Positions 26,167-34,362 of a stretch of 64,000 nucleotides of DNA are shown here, piece by piece (within the stretch, counting starts at the first letter, position 1; every line of letters starts with the position of its first letter). The notes under the pieces are model-generated. The model did no database searches and was not told where the DNA came from. It saw only the letters and a program-made list of their open reading frames with translations. This DNA is from CAYWNA01 sp964459305 (GTDB taxonomy: Bacteria > Planctomycetota > Planctomycetia > Pirellulales > Pirellulaceae): assembly GCA_964459305.1 (NCBI GenBank), contig CAYWNA010000022.1:22210-86209 (forward strand), given 5' to 3'. The translations under genes were made by a program, and so were the position numbers.

Positions 26167-26853
26167 TCACGGTGAGTCACTCGGCACGGAAATCTCAATC
26201 CACTCGTCCACAGGATCACCGCCGGTGAGAATCTCGTACGATCCCGGTCCGCTCAGCCTGATCGTCTCATTCTTCGTCTGGCGTTCTTCCGCCCACGCGT
26301 GCGTGATCGTAACCGGCGCGGCGGACTGCCGACGGTCGTCCAAGCAGTGAGCGTAGACACAGAAATTGTTGATCGCCGGATCGCCGACGTAGCGAACGTA
26401 GACACGGTCGGCAGGTTCCTTGAGACGGACTTCGCGATGAGCATTGTAGTGCCAGTAAAGAGTTCTGACCTCAAAGATCGCGAAGCCTTCGCCGGGTTTG
26501 CCCAACGTTAAGCCCTCGGCGGACGTGCGGATGTTCCTGGATTCGTAGATGCCGTCAACGAAGTCGGTGGACCGCTCGGACAGGTTGGGCTCGTAGACAA
26601 AACGTCCGTTCGCATAGTTGTGGATCGTGAAATGACGGTGATCCACGAGGTATTTGTAGACCTCCCACGCGAGTTCGTCGTTCTGAAGATCCCGCCAGCG
26701 ATGGAACTCCCGAAAGGCCCTCATGCTGTAGGCATCGGCGTTGTGAGGTGAAACAACGCGCGGCGAGTATTCCCGGGCCATGGCCGGCAAGGCAGCCAGC
26801 ACTGCGACTGAAAGAAGGACTATGGGTGACCCCGTCTTGCGTGGTTCGCCCAT
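26167..26853 (-). CDS. secreted protein of unknown function
   Basis: 228 aa from ATG 26853, which has GGGAGA at the right distance and gives the signal SPIVLLSVAVLAALPAMARE. The frame extends to 26997, but that part comes from palindrome 26930-27062. The mature part has FREFHRWRDLQNDELAWEVY and a Trp/Tyr-rich central part (TLYWHYNAHREVRL) and a C-terminal beta-rich stretch. I do not recognise the family. It converges with the SGNH hydrolase (stops 22 bases apart). Confidence 0.6.
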   Translation of the reverse strand: MGEPRKTGSPIVLLSVAVLAALPAMAREYSPRVVSPHNADAYSMRAFREFHRWRDLQNDELAWEVYKYLVDHRHFTIHNYANGRFVYEPNLSERSTDFVDGIYESRNIRTSAEGLTLGKPGEGFAIFEVRTLYWHYNAHREVRLKEPADRVYVRYVGDPAINNFCVYAHCLDDRRQSAAPVTITHAWAEERQTKNETIRLSGPGSYEILTGGDPVDEWIEISVPSDSP

Positions 26854-26929
26854 GACAATGTCTCCCGGAGTACTGCGAGTGGATGGCGCCCGTTCCTGTA
26901 CCGCTTTTCGGGCCGCGGTGCACAAGAGA

Positions 26930-27062
26930 GGCCTTGATCGTAACTCCGGCATCGAAACCCGAAGCGTAAGCGAGGAGGAGGCCGTAGTTCGCTGCATTCC
27001 TCGCTTACGCTTCGGGTTACTATGCGATCACTCCTGGCAACTGCCGGAGTTATGATCAGGGC
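26930..27062. repeat. 133-bp palindromic element (family A, copy 2, opposite orientation)
   Basis: Its reverse complement aligns over its whole length with 1441-1574, with about a dozen differences. The terminal repeats GGCCTTGATC and GATCAGGGCC close it. It lies between the secreted protein gene on the minus strand and the BlaI operon on the plus strand. Confidence 0.85.
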
Positions 27063-27149
27063 CCACAAGAGATGACCAATCCGCGTCTTGAATCTGTTTC
27101 GAATTCTGGATTTCGAATTTCGCATTCGTCACGAAGCCTCCGGAGGGCC

Positions 27150-27178
27150 TTGACAGGGTGAAACTACCCTGTTAGTAT
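27150..27178 (+). promoter_or_regulatory. BlaI-type promoter with operator between -35 and -10
   Basis: TTGACA at 27150-27155, 17 bases, TAGTAT at 27173-27178. The dyad ACTAC-cctg-TTAGT at 27163-27176 lies between and over the -10 box, resembling operators of BlaI/MecI repressors. AAACTAC (27161) and GTAGTTT (27186) make a wider second dyad. The pair fits autorepression by the BlaI-like protein encoded next. Confidence 0.7.
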
Positions 27179-27222
27179 TACCGCAGTAGTTTGATTGTTG
27201 GAAATGAGCATGGAGCGACCAT

Positions 27223-27606
27223 ATGGTGGGCAAGCGGGCGTATCGACTGGGTGACCTTCAACTCCGAATAATGAGGGTACTTTGGACTCGTGGGCCGTCG
27301 ATTGTGGCCGGAGTTCAAGAGGAACTTGACGGCGAGCCATTGGCCTACACCACGGTCGCAACCATGCTTCGAAAGATGGAGGACCGTGGACTCGTACGAC
27401 ATCAGGAGGAGGATCGTCGGTTCATCTACGAGGCGGCGGTGAGCGAGGAAGATGTGACGCGAAGCATGGCCGACGACCTGGTCGATCGGCTGTTTCAAGG
27501 AAGCCTCTCGGAAGCGGTGAGCCATCTGCTGGAAACGCGCGATGTCAGCCGTCGGGAGTTGGCCCGGTTGGAGCAACTGATTCAGGAGCGAAAAAAGCGG
27601 CGCTGA
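27223..27606 (+). CDS. BlaI/MecI/CopY-family repressor
   Basis: 127 aa, family length. Winged helix at residues 10-75 (LGDLQLRIMRVLWTRGPS, AYTTVATMLRKMEDRGLV, HQEEDRRFIYEAAVSEED), then the dimerisation helices (LVDRLFQGSLSEAVSHLLE). In the classical system a membrane M56 protease (BlaR1/MecR1) senses a signal and causes cleavage of the BlaI repressor. The next gene, 25 bases downstream, encodes an M56 protein, so the pair is complete. GGAGCGACCAT precedes ATG 27223. Confidence 0.9.
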   Translation: MVGKRAYRLGDLQLRIMRVLWTRGPSIVAGVQEELDGEPLAYTTVATMLRKMEDRGLVRHQEEDRRFIYEAAVSEEDVTRSMADDLVDRLFQGSLSEAVSHLLETRDVSRRELARLEQLIQERKKRR

Positions 27607-27631
27607 TGCTTGACAGGAACAGGTAGACATC

Positions 27632-30286
27632 ATGCAGAGCAACTTGATGCCCGAATACGGTTTTCTGCTGGAAGCGGTCCTATGGCTGGGTATTGGCACG
27701 GCGGGAATCGTCGGTTTGGCCGCATTGACCGAGCGTCTTGTGAGGCCCGCAGCGTGGAAACGAACAACGTGGCGAATTGCTACACTTGCGATCATGATGC
27801 TGGTGCTTGTGGAGCTGACGGGCACCGGATCGGGGCTCGTTTGGATTGCCGGCCTAAAGAGAGCGCCGTCTCGTGGACGCTCGGAAGAGCCGGCGCATCA
27901 AACTCGTTCAAACGCCGATGCTGACGTCAGTACCGCGTCCCTCAGGGCAGACCAACAGAGCCTCAGCTTGTTGGAAGAGCCGATTACTTCGCCGACTTTT
28001 GCCGGATTCGCAGATTCGGACTTTCTCTGGCCCGCCGTAGACGAGTTCGCGCCGCACGTGGACGATTATTTTGCTGCGCATCACTTTCGCGATTCGGAGG
28101 TTGCTCGAACGGATCTTCTCACGTCGGCTCCTGATGTTGGGAACGATCCATCAACGACGACCGACCGGGATGTGAAGCATATTTCTGATTCCCCGATTCT
28201 CGCGGTTCGCGAGGCAGAGTCAGGTCGAGCACGGTGGCCGTGTCTGATTTGGTTGCTCGGCGCGGCGGTGTTTGCCGTCCGTGTCGTGTGGTCGCGCTTT
28301 TTGCTGCTGGTGTTTCTTGCTCGACGTGCGCGATCGGTCTGCGACGAGGCGATATGGCGGCGAGTCGGCGTGCTTGCCCGTCGAATGGGAATCCGGCGCC
28401 GAGTTCGACTGGTGGAGGCGGTGGGACTGACCACGCCTGCCGCCTTTGGAAGCCTTCGGCCAACCATCGCGCTGCCGGTTTCGTTTTCCAGCGAGTTTGA
28501 CCATCGGCAGCAACAGGTGATGCTTGCCCACGAATTAGCTCATTTGGCAGCACACGACCCAGCGTGGCAATGGGCGGCGGGTTTGCTGACGGCAGCCCTG
28601 TGGTGGCATCCGCTGGCATGGTGGTCGCGGCGTCAAATGCGGGCGACCAGCGAAACGGCGGCCGATGAAGCGAGCCTGCTGGTACCTCAAGGCCCCGACA
28701 CTTTGGCTTCGTGCCTGGTCGAATTGGGAAAACGATTAACGCAGACACCTCCACAGCGGCTTGGATGGCTGTCGATCGGGGGCTCGGACTATCGGTCCGG
28801 ACTGGGCCGGCGCGTCCAGCGGCTATTGGACCTTCCGAATCGCTCGTGGCGGGTTCCGGCCCGAACGCCTTCACTGCTGGTCATGACCACGCTGCCCGTG
28901 GTACTCGTATTGTTCACCGTTTTCTGTACCGCTTGGGGACGTCCTCAGGCCACACTACCTCAAGGAGAAACGACGATGAAAGTGCTTCAGGTTTCTTGGC
29001 ATCGTTCGCTGGCTGCATCGGCGATGGTGCCGCTGTTGAGCTTATTTTCCGGCGATGCCCTGTCAGACGACGGTTTGTTCGCCGAATCGGAAAGTGTTGT
29101 CGTCAACGAGGATTCGGTTGAGACCGTTGAACTGGCCCTGTTGAATGACGAGGAGAGGGAAGAACGAGAACGACGTGAGATTCGTGAACGCGAGGAAAGG
29201 GAAGAGCGCGGACGACGCGAACGCGCGGGGCATGGAGAGAGACTCGAACAGGAGTTGCGTAAGCTTCGGGAGAAGGCCGAACACATTGAGCGCGAACTCC
29301 GGGAGCATCCGGACGGCGAAGAGGGACGGGAAATGCGTGCCCACCTGCGCGAGATCCAGGAACGGATGGAAGACATCCACCGGGAGCTTGGTGGCAGAGA
29401 ACGCGGACGCCCTGAGCATGCCGAGCGAGAAGGACGGGAGCGCGCGGAACGCGCCGAGCGGGAACGCCATGAGCGTGCGAAACACATCGAGGAGCTCAAG
29501 CGAGAGCATCATGGACTTCAGGAGAGGGCCGAACATATCAAACGCGAACTTAAGGGCCTCCGTGATGACCAGGATGACGAAGCTCACGAGTTGCATGGCG
29601 CACTTCGCGAAATCCAGGAACGGATGGAGCAGATTGCCCGGCAGGCTCGCGGCGGTGAACGGGAAGGACATCACGAGAGGGAACGACGCGAGGCCGAAGA
29701 ACGAGGGAGGCGAGCTGCCCCCGGTCGCGAATTGATGGAGAAACGGCGCGAGCTGGAAGGCCGGGCGCATCAGATTCGACGCGAACTGGAGGGACTACGA
29801 GACGACCAGGACGAAGAAGCTCGGGATCTGCATGCAGCGCTGCGCGAGATCGAGGAGAACATCCACCGGCTTGAACACCAGCATCGAGGTCCGGAGCGCG
29901 GGCGAGAGCGAGAGTCAACCCGCGGACGCCTGGAGGAGATGAAGCGAGCTTACCATCACGCACGCGAGGAGGGCAGGGAGGAAGAAGCCGAGCACATCAG
30001 ACGTGAAATGGCCCAGATCGCCGAGCGATCGGCCGGACGTCCCCCGGCCCGGCCTCAGCCCGCAGTACCCGCGCAGGTTCACCGCGAGTTGGAGGAAGTG
30101 AAGGGTGCCGTCCGTCAACTGCATGGGCAGATGGAGGAGATGCGCCACCAAATGGAGGAAATGCGCCGAGCCCTCAAGGCTTTCGTAGAGCATGAACGCC
30201 GCGAGAGGGACGAAGACGACGACAAGGAGGATGAGGACGACGAAGAAGAAGAGGAAGAAGAAGACGACGAGGATGACGATGACTGA
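27632..30286 (+). CDS. M56 (BlaR1-like) metalloprotease fused to a long charged coiled coil
   Basis: 884 aa. Residues 1-440 are the membrane protease: helices near 10-30, 48-70, 205-225 and 415-435, and the zinc motif HELAHLAAHDP around residue 300. From residue 449 there is a second apparent start: ATG 28976 preceded by AAGGAGA, followed by a signal-peptide-like segment (SLAASAMVPLLSLFSGDALS). After that comes a coiled coil of about 400 residues made of at least three related units (ERAEHIKRELKGLRDDQDDE, GRAHQIRRELEGLRDDQDEE) and a Asp/Glu-only tail. Either this is one fused sensor, or two proteins are made from one frame. The usual penicillin-binding sensor domain is absent. Confidence 0.8.
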   Translation: MQSNLMPEYGFLLEAVLWLGIGTAGIVGLAALTERLVRPAAWKRTTWRIATLAIMMLVLVELTGTGSGLVWIAGLKRAPSRGRSEEPAHQTRSNADADVSTASLRADQQSLSLLEEPITSPTFAGFADSDFLWPAVDEFAPHVDDYFAAHHFRDSEVARTDLLTSAPDVGNDPSTTTDRDVKHISDSPILAVREAESGRARWPCLIWLLGAAVFAVRVVWSRFLLLVFLARRARSVCDEAIWRRVGVLARRMGIRRRVRLVEAVGLTTPAAFGSLRPTIALPVSFSSEFDHRQQQVMLAHELAHLAAHDPAWQWAAGLLTAALWWHPLAWWSRRQMRATSETAADEASLLVPQGPDTLASCLVELGKRLTQTPPQRLGWLSIGGSDYRSGLGRRVQRLLDLPNRSWRVPARTPSLLVMTTLPVVLVLFTVFCTAWGRPQATLPQGETTMKVLQVSWHRSLAASAMVPLLSLFSGDALSDDGLFAESESVVVNEDSVETVELALLNDEEREERERREIREREEREERGRRERAGHGERLEQELRKLREKAEHIERELREHPDGEEGREMRAHLREIQERMEDIHRELGGRERGRPEHAEREGRERAERAERERHERAKHIEELKREHHGLQERAEHIKRELKGLRDDQDDEAHELHGALREIQERMEQIARQARGGEREGHHERERREAEERGRRAAPGRELMEKRRELEGRAHQIRRELEGLRDDQDEEARDLHAALREIEENIHRLEHQHRGPERGRERESTRGRLEEMKRAYHHAREEGREEEAEHIRREMAQIAERSAGRPPARPQPAVPAQVHRELEEVKGAVRQLHGQMEEMRHQMEEMRRALKAFVEHERRERDEDDDKEDEDDEEEEEEEDDEDDDD

Positions 30287-30402
30287 AGCAGAATCGATCC
30301 GGTTTTTCTCAACCGAACCGATTCAAGGCGACGATAGTAGAATAATGATGTGGAGACTCAATCCACTCTGAACTATGCCTCTAGTTCCCGTGACGAAGAA
30401 TG

Positions 30403-30437
30403 GCCGTCGCGTCCACTTGGACGCGACGGCTTTTTTT
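30403..30437 (+). terminator. rho-independent terminator after the M56 gene
   Basis: The stem GCCGTCGCGTCC pairs with GGACGCGACGGC (30403-30430) and is followed by seven T residues (30431-30437). It is 117 bases after the stop of the M56 gene. Confidence 0.9.
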
Positions 30438-30502
30438 GCGGATCTTCGCAGGATTCCGGTAAGCCCGAAGGGCACGTACGCGAGAGCCAGGGTCGTCGGA
30501 CT

Positions 30503-32509
30503 TCAGATGAAGAGCTTTGCTCGTACGGTTTCGATCAGGTCGTGGAGCCACACATAGCCCAGGCAGCGTCGTCCGCAGTGGATGCGGGCCGTCGCTCCCG
30601 CTCCGGGATGTAGCCCGCTGACGGTTTCGCGGTCGAAGGCAATCGTCACCAACACCGACAGATTTCCGACCTCGTCCGGTTCCGCGATCATCGCCACCTT
30701 TTCGACGATTCCCCGGTATGAAGTTCCCGGATCGGTGGCCAGGACGAAAGTCACTTCCAAATCTTCCCCCGTGTCCTTCTTAGCCTGCTGGACGTAACCG
30801 ATGTGTTTGTCCGGTACATTGACTTCCAGCACCCACGGGCCCTGGGTGTCCGCAACGGTCATTAGCACTTGACCGCGCTTCACTGGACGCGTCTGGAGCA
30901 TCTCGGCCAATTTCCACGTCAGCACTTGACCACCGATCGGACTGGGAACGTGAAGCTCCTCGCGCTGCCGTTCCAGCAGTTCTTTCTGCTGAAGGAGGTT
31001 TGCCAGCGATTTCTTCAGACGTTCTTCCTCGGCCGTCAGCCGGGCGTACTCATCGCGTTCACTAGCGCTGGTCGGGTTGGAGCTCAACCGGGACGCATTG
31101 GCAGCGTTCACCTGCTCGGTTGTTGTCTGAATCTCGCCCAATACACGCGTGTAGTCGAATTCCAGATCGCTGCTGCGCAGCGTGGCCAGCACATCGTCGT
31201 TGGTGACCTCGTCGCCGTGCCTTGCGTTCAACTGTTCGACTTGACCGTCTACCGGCGCGAAGACTTTACGGCGAACCTCCGGCTGTAACTGGCCACGGCA
31301 TTGAATATGAAAATCGGCAGGCACAAGAACCAGCACGGCGACCACGATAACGGCTGCAATCAGACAAAGCAGAGCCTTCGACAGACGTCCTGAAGACGCA
31401 ATCCACTGAAATCTCTGCAGAACACGAACAAACGGAACATTGCTGTATGTCACCGCGTTGGCCAGCGCCGCCCGACCGTGTCTGCAAACCGTTTCGATCC
31501 GTTGCCTGTATGCACCCTCGGCCCGCTCTCGACCGAAGCATTCGAAAACCAAGACGCCCAGGGGGCGTTCGGAGCTTTCCGGCTCTTTGTCTGTTTTCGG
31601 CTTGCCCAAGGGGATCACGGCAATGCTGCGCGCGTGTGCGGAATCGACATAGGCCTGAGCCGCTGTTTCGATTTCGGGCGATAGAGTCTGCGAGTGGCCC
31701 GTGTACCACAGCGGTTCACGGGCGGCCGCCACTCGGTTGACTAGCTGTTCCAATCCACGAATAGCATTGGCCCGGCGATCGACCGTATCCAACCCGCTGA
31801 CCGCGCGGATCGCATAACCTGCGCCCTGCCGCACCGCAACGGTCACTCGGTCGGAACCGGCGAAGCGCCGTCCTTCGTTCGCCAACGTGTACGCGGTGGC
31901 GTCCACGTCAAGTTGACCGTGGACGAGTTCCGCAAGGCGTTCGATTTGGCTCCAGGACGACTCGCGGTCGCGCAGATGGCGAAGCTGCGCGTTGCGATGA
32001 TAGTCCGCAGCCAAGTCGCACAGGGTCGTCATGACTTCGACATGACTGTGCTGGACATCCGGCGATAGGTCCGGCCGTTGAAGCACTTCGACGATTCGAA
32101 CGACATTGCTCTCTACGACGACAGGGCAAGCGATCAGCAAATGGTCGGTCGGATTGCTAATTCGATCCTCGTCGCCTGAATGCGGCGGTGCGGTTTTCGG
32201 CTCGCCATTGGCCAGCACGGAGTTCAAGAAGGCCCGATGCTCGTGTCGCGCCTCGTGGTTTTCTGCCAGGAGCGTCTTTTCAACATTCACGTAACGCTGG
32301 GATCGCAGATTGCCGCTTTCGCCAAGGCCCCAGATGACGCCCCCGATTGCGGCACCGGATCGAACCGCCCCGTCCAATACCGCGTGATAGAATTCCTCTT
32401 CGGGTACGTCGGCTTTCGACAAATCCGCAATCCGGTCGACCAGATCCTCGATTTGCCGCCAGGCATCGTCGACCGACGAAAAGTCGGATGGAGCTTGTTC
32501 GGTTGTCAT
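30503..32509 (-). CDS. membrane GAF-HlyD adaptor protein
   Basis: 668 aa from ATG 32509, which overlaps the stop of the FHA-kinase gene by 4 bases (ATGA). The frame continues upstream to 32893, but that part is the shadow of the kinase gene. Residues ~40-330 contain a GAF-like sensor region (AIGGVIWGLGESGNLRSQRY, HLLIACPVVVESNVVRIVEV). A membrane helix lies at 378-398 (LCLIAAVIVVAVLVLVPAD). Then follows a HlyD/MFP adaptor: RRKVFAPVDGQVEQLNARHG (lipoyl half), a helical hairpin, and VPSPIGGQVLTWK (second lipoyl half). It couples a cytoplasmic sensor with an envelope adaptor. No cognate transporter is next to it. Confidence 0.8.
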   Translation of the reverse strand: MTTEQAPSDFSSVDDAWRQIEDLVDRIADLSKADVPEEEFYHAVLDGAVRSGAAIGGVIWGLGESGNLRSQRYVNVEKTLLAENHEARHEHRAFLNSVLANGEPKTAPPHSGDEDRISNPTDHLLIACPVVVESNVVRIVEVLQRPDLSPDVQHSHVEVMTTLCDLAADYHRNAQLRHLRDRESSWSQIERLAELVHGQLDVDATAYTLANEGRRFAGSDRVTVAVRQGAGYAIRAVSGLDTVDRRANAIRGLEQLVNRVAAAREPLWYTGHSQTLSPEIETAAQAYVDSAHARSIAVIPLGKPKTDKEPESSERPLGVLVFECFGRERAEGAYRQRIETVCRHGRAALANAVTYSNVPFVRVLQRFQWIASSGRLSKALLCLIAAVIVVAVLVLVPADFHIQCRGQLQPEVRRKVFAPVDGQVEQLNARHGDEVTNDDVLATLRSSDLEFDYTRVLGEIQTTTEQVNAANASRLSSNPTSASERDEYARLTAEEERLKKSLANLLQQKELLERQREELHVPSPIGGQVLTWKLAEMLQTRPVKRGQVLMTVADTQGPWVLEVNVPDKHIGYVQQAKKDTGEDLEVTFVLATDPGTSYRGIVEKVAMIAEPDEVGNLSVLVTIAFDRETVSGLHPGAGATARIHCGRRCLGYVWLHDLIETVRAKLFI

Positions 32510-34206
32510 TCCTGCGGTCCTGCATCCACTTGCCGCAATGCGTCGACTACTTCGTCCATCGATTGAAAACGGTTTTCGGCTCCTTTGGCCATCATTTTCC
32601 GGTAGACGTCGTCCAGGGAATCGGGCACATCCGATCGGAATTCTTTCAACGAGGGAGCGGGCTGGAACCGCTGGGCCGTTGCCTTGCGGCGTTGCCAGGC
32701 AATTGGATAGACGACTCGCTTGGCAAGGATGGCGAAAAGCGTACAACCGAGACTGTAGACGTCCGCTCGCTGATCGGCTTGCCAGCTGTCGACGATTTGC
32801 TCCGGCGCCATGTAGTCGAGCGTTCCTATGGGTTGTCCCGGACGTTCGAATGTCCTCAACTGTTTGTCGCCTACGCTCAATGCCAGGCCCCAACCAATCA
32901 GCTTGACGACGCCCTGGCCATCGACAAGCAAATGACTGGGATTCACGTCGCGATGGATGATGTTGCGTCCGTGGGCATACTGGAGTGCTTGGGCAGCCTG
33001 AATGATGTAGTCGACGGCGGTCGGTACCTCCAGATCCTCGCTCTTGAGACGATGCACCAAGTCGGGACCATCCACGTATTCCATGATGAGGTAATCTGTA
33101 CCATCCCTTTCGCCCGCATCATAGGCGGCGACGAGATTCGGGTGGTTCGAACTTGCCAGAATTTTTGCTTTGCGGCGAAAGCGCGTGACGGTTTCCTCGG
33201 ACTGCGCGGCTGTACTGGAAAGGACCTTGATCGCCACCACGCGTTCCATATGGCGATGCCTGGCCTTCAGAATCTGCCCGCTGCCACCGGAATGGATTTG
33301 ATCCAGCAGTTCGTAGTTGCCGAATGCGGCACCGTCCACAACCTCCACCGGAACGGCAGCGGCGGGCAGTGAATCCTCAAGTACCAAGCCCAAGTCTGCT
33401 TCCAGACCGCCATCGGCCGATTCGACCTCAGCGCCCGCTTCGGCCCCGTCGTCCAACGGCGAAACGTCCTCGGGCTGTCCGTCTTCCTCGTCGACCAGCC
33501 AATCCGCGATCTGGTCCTCCGGCAACGGCTCAGCCGCCGCCTCCTTCAGAATGTGGCCTTCCACAGTCGGACGGCCCCCGCCTTGGCGTTGGGCTTCGTT
33601 TTCTTCGTCGGCGTCCGGTCCACCCGCGTCCTTCATTTCGAGTAGGGCTCGCAGCGCTCTCACCTCGGCGCGCAGAGCGTCCAAATCTGGTCCCTGGCTC
33701 TCCTCATTGGGGGCGTCTTGTTCGACTAACTCGCAATTCTCGAAGCCCTCGGGACTTGACCGCGCCGCCTCGATGCCCTCCTGCTCGTCGATCTTGGACA
33801 GGAGCGACGCCAACCGATCTTCAACCGGTTGCTGTGCCAGTTCATCGAGCGAGTCGTCGCCCTCCGACGAGTCACCCGCCAAAGGTGCCGCCTCGATGTG
33901 GAACACCGTCCTGCCTATACGGAAATCCTCTCCTGGGCCAACAGTGAAGTCGTTCAGCACTTCGCCGCGCAGGTAGATCGAGTTTCGAGCTGAAGGCAGA
34001 CGCCTGACGCGAAGGCGGTCGCCTTCCAGCATGAGATCGGCGTGGTCACGCGAGATGCGCATATCCCATGGGACCGCCCAGCCGGTTTTGGGTGATCGGC
34101 CTAGACGAACTACCTGGTCGGGTGGGAATTGGCGGCGCCAACGCTGCTTGACCCCCGGGCCAATAGCGACGAGTTCATACATACCCATGCTTTCGCGATC
34201 GGACAA
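32506..34206 (-). CDS. FHA-domain protein with degenerate Ser/Thr kinase domain
   Basis: 566 aa (ATG 34206; ATG 34182 MYELVAIG is possible). FHA at about 28-105: VRLGRSPKTGWAVPWD, ISRDHADLML, the Arg and Ser/His for phosphothreonine binding. An acidic linker leads to a kinase fold at ~295-555. VVAIKVL keeps the ATP-binding Lys and HRD is kept, but the next residues are NPSHLL (normally KPSNLL) and DFG has become GWG (KLIGWGLA). Both Mg-binding residues are lost, so it is probably a pseudokinase. The 4-base overlap with the GAF-HlyD gene ties them in one operon. Confidence 0.85.
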   Translation of the reverse strand: MSDRESMGMYELVAIGPGVKQRWRRQFPPDQVVRLGRSPKTGWAVPWDMRISRDHADLMLEGDRLRVRRLPSARNSIYLRGEVLNDFTVGPGEDFRIGRTVFHIEAAPLAGDSSEGDDSLDELAQQPVEDRLASLLSKIDEQEGIEAARSSPEGFENCELVEQDAPNEESQGPDLDALRAEVRALRALLEMKDAGGPDADEENEAQRQGGGRPTVEGHILKEAAAEPLPEDQIADWLVDEEDGQPEDVSPLDDGAEAGAEVESADGGLEADLGLVLEDSLPAAAVPVEVVDGAAFGNYELLDQIHSGGSGQILKARHRHMERVVAIKVLSSTAAQSEETVTRFRRKAKILASSNHPNLVAAYDAGERDGTDYLIMEYVDGPDLVHRLKSEDLEVPTAVDYIIQAAQALQYAHGRNIIHRDVNPSHLLVDGQGVVKLIGWGLALSVGDKQLRTFERPGQPIGTLDYMAPEQIVDSWQADQRADVYSLGCTLFAILAKRVVYPIAWQRRKATAQRFQPAPSLKEFRSDVPDSLDDVYRKMMAKGAENRFQSMDEVVDALRQVDAGPQE

Positions 34207-34362
34207 AAACGGGTTGCCCTTCAGTTCAGACCAACAGCTAATTGTAATCTATCGTTACGTCCGATTCTTGCGAAAGCCCAAAACGTGGTGCTTGTCACAC
34301 CGTTCTTTCAGTGCGACAATCTATGAGGTGTCACTGTCTGGTTGCCTCGAAAGGGTGCTATC

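Noticed and set aside
26854..26997. Upstream extension of the secreted protein gene
   Set aside because: It is encoded by the family A palindrome; ATG 26853 starts the signal peptide.
32510..32893. N-terminal 128 residues of the GAF-HlyD frame
   Set aside because: They lie over the FHA-kinase gene on the same strand in another frame; the ATGA overlap at 32509 marks the true start.
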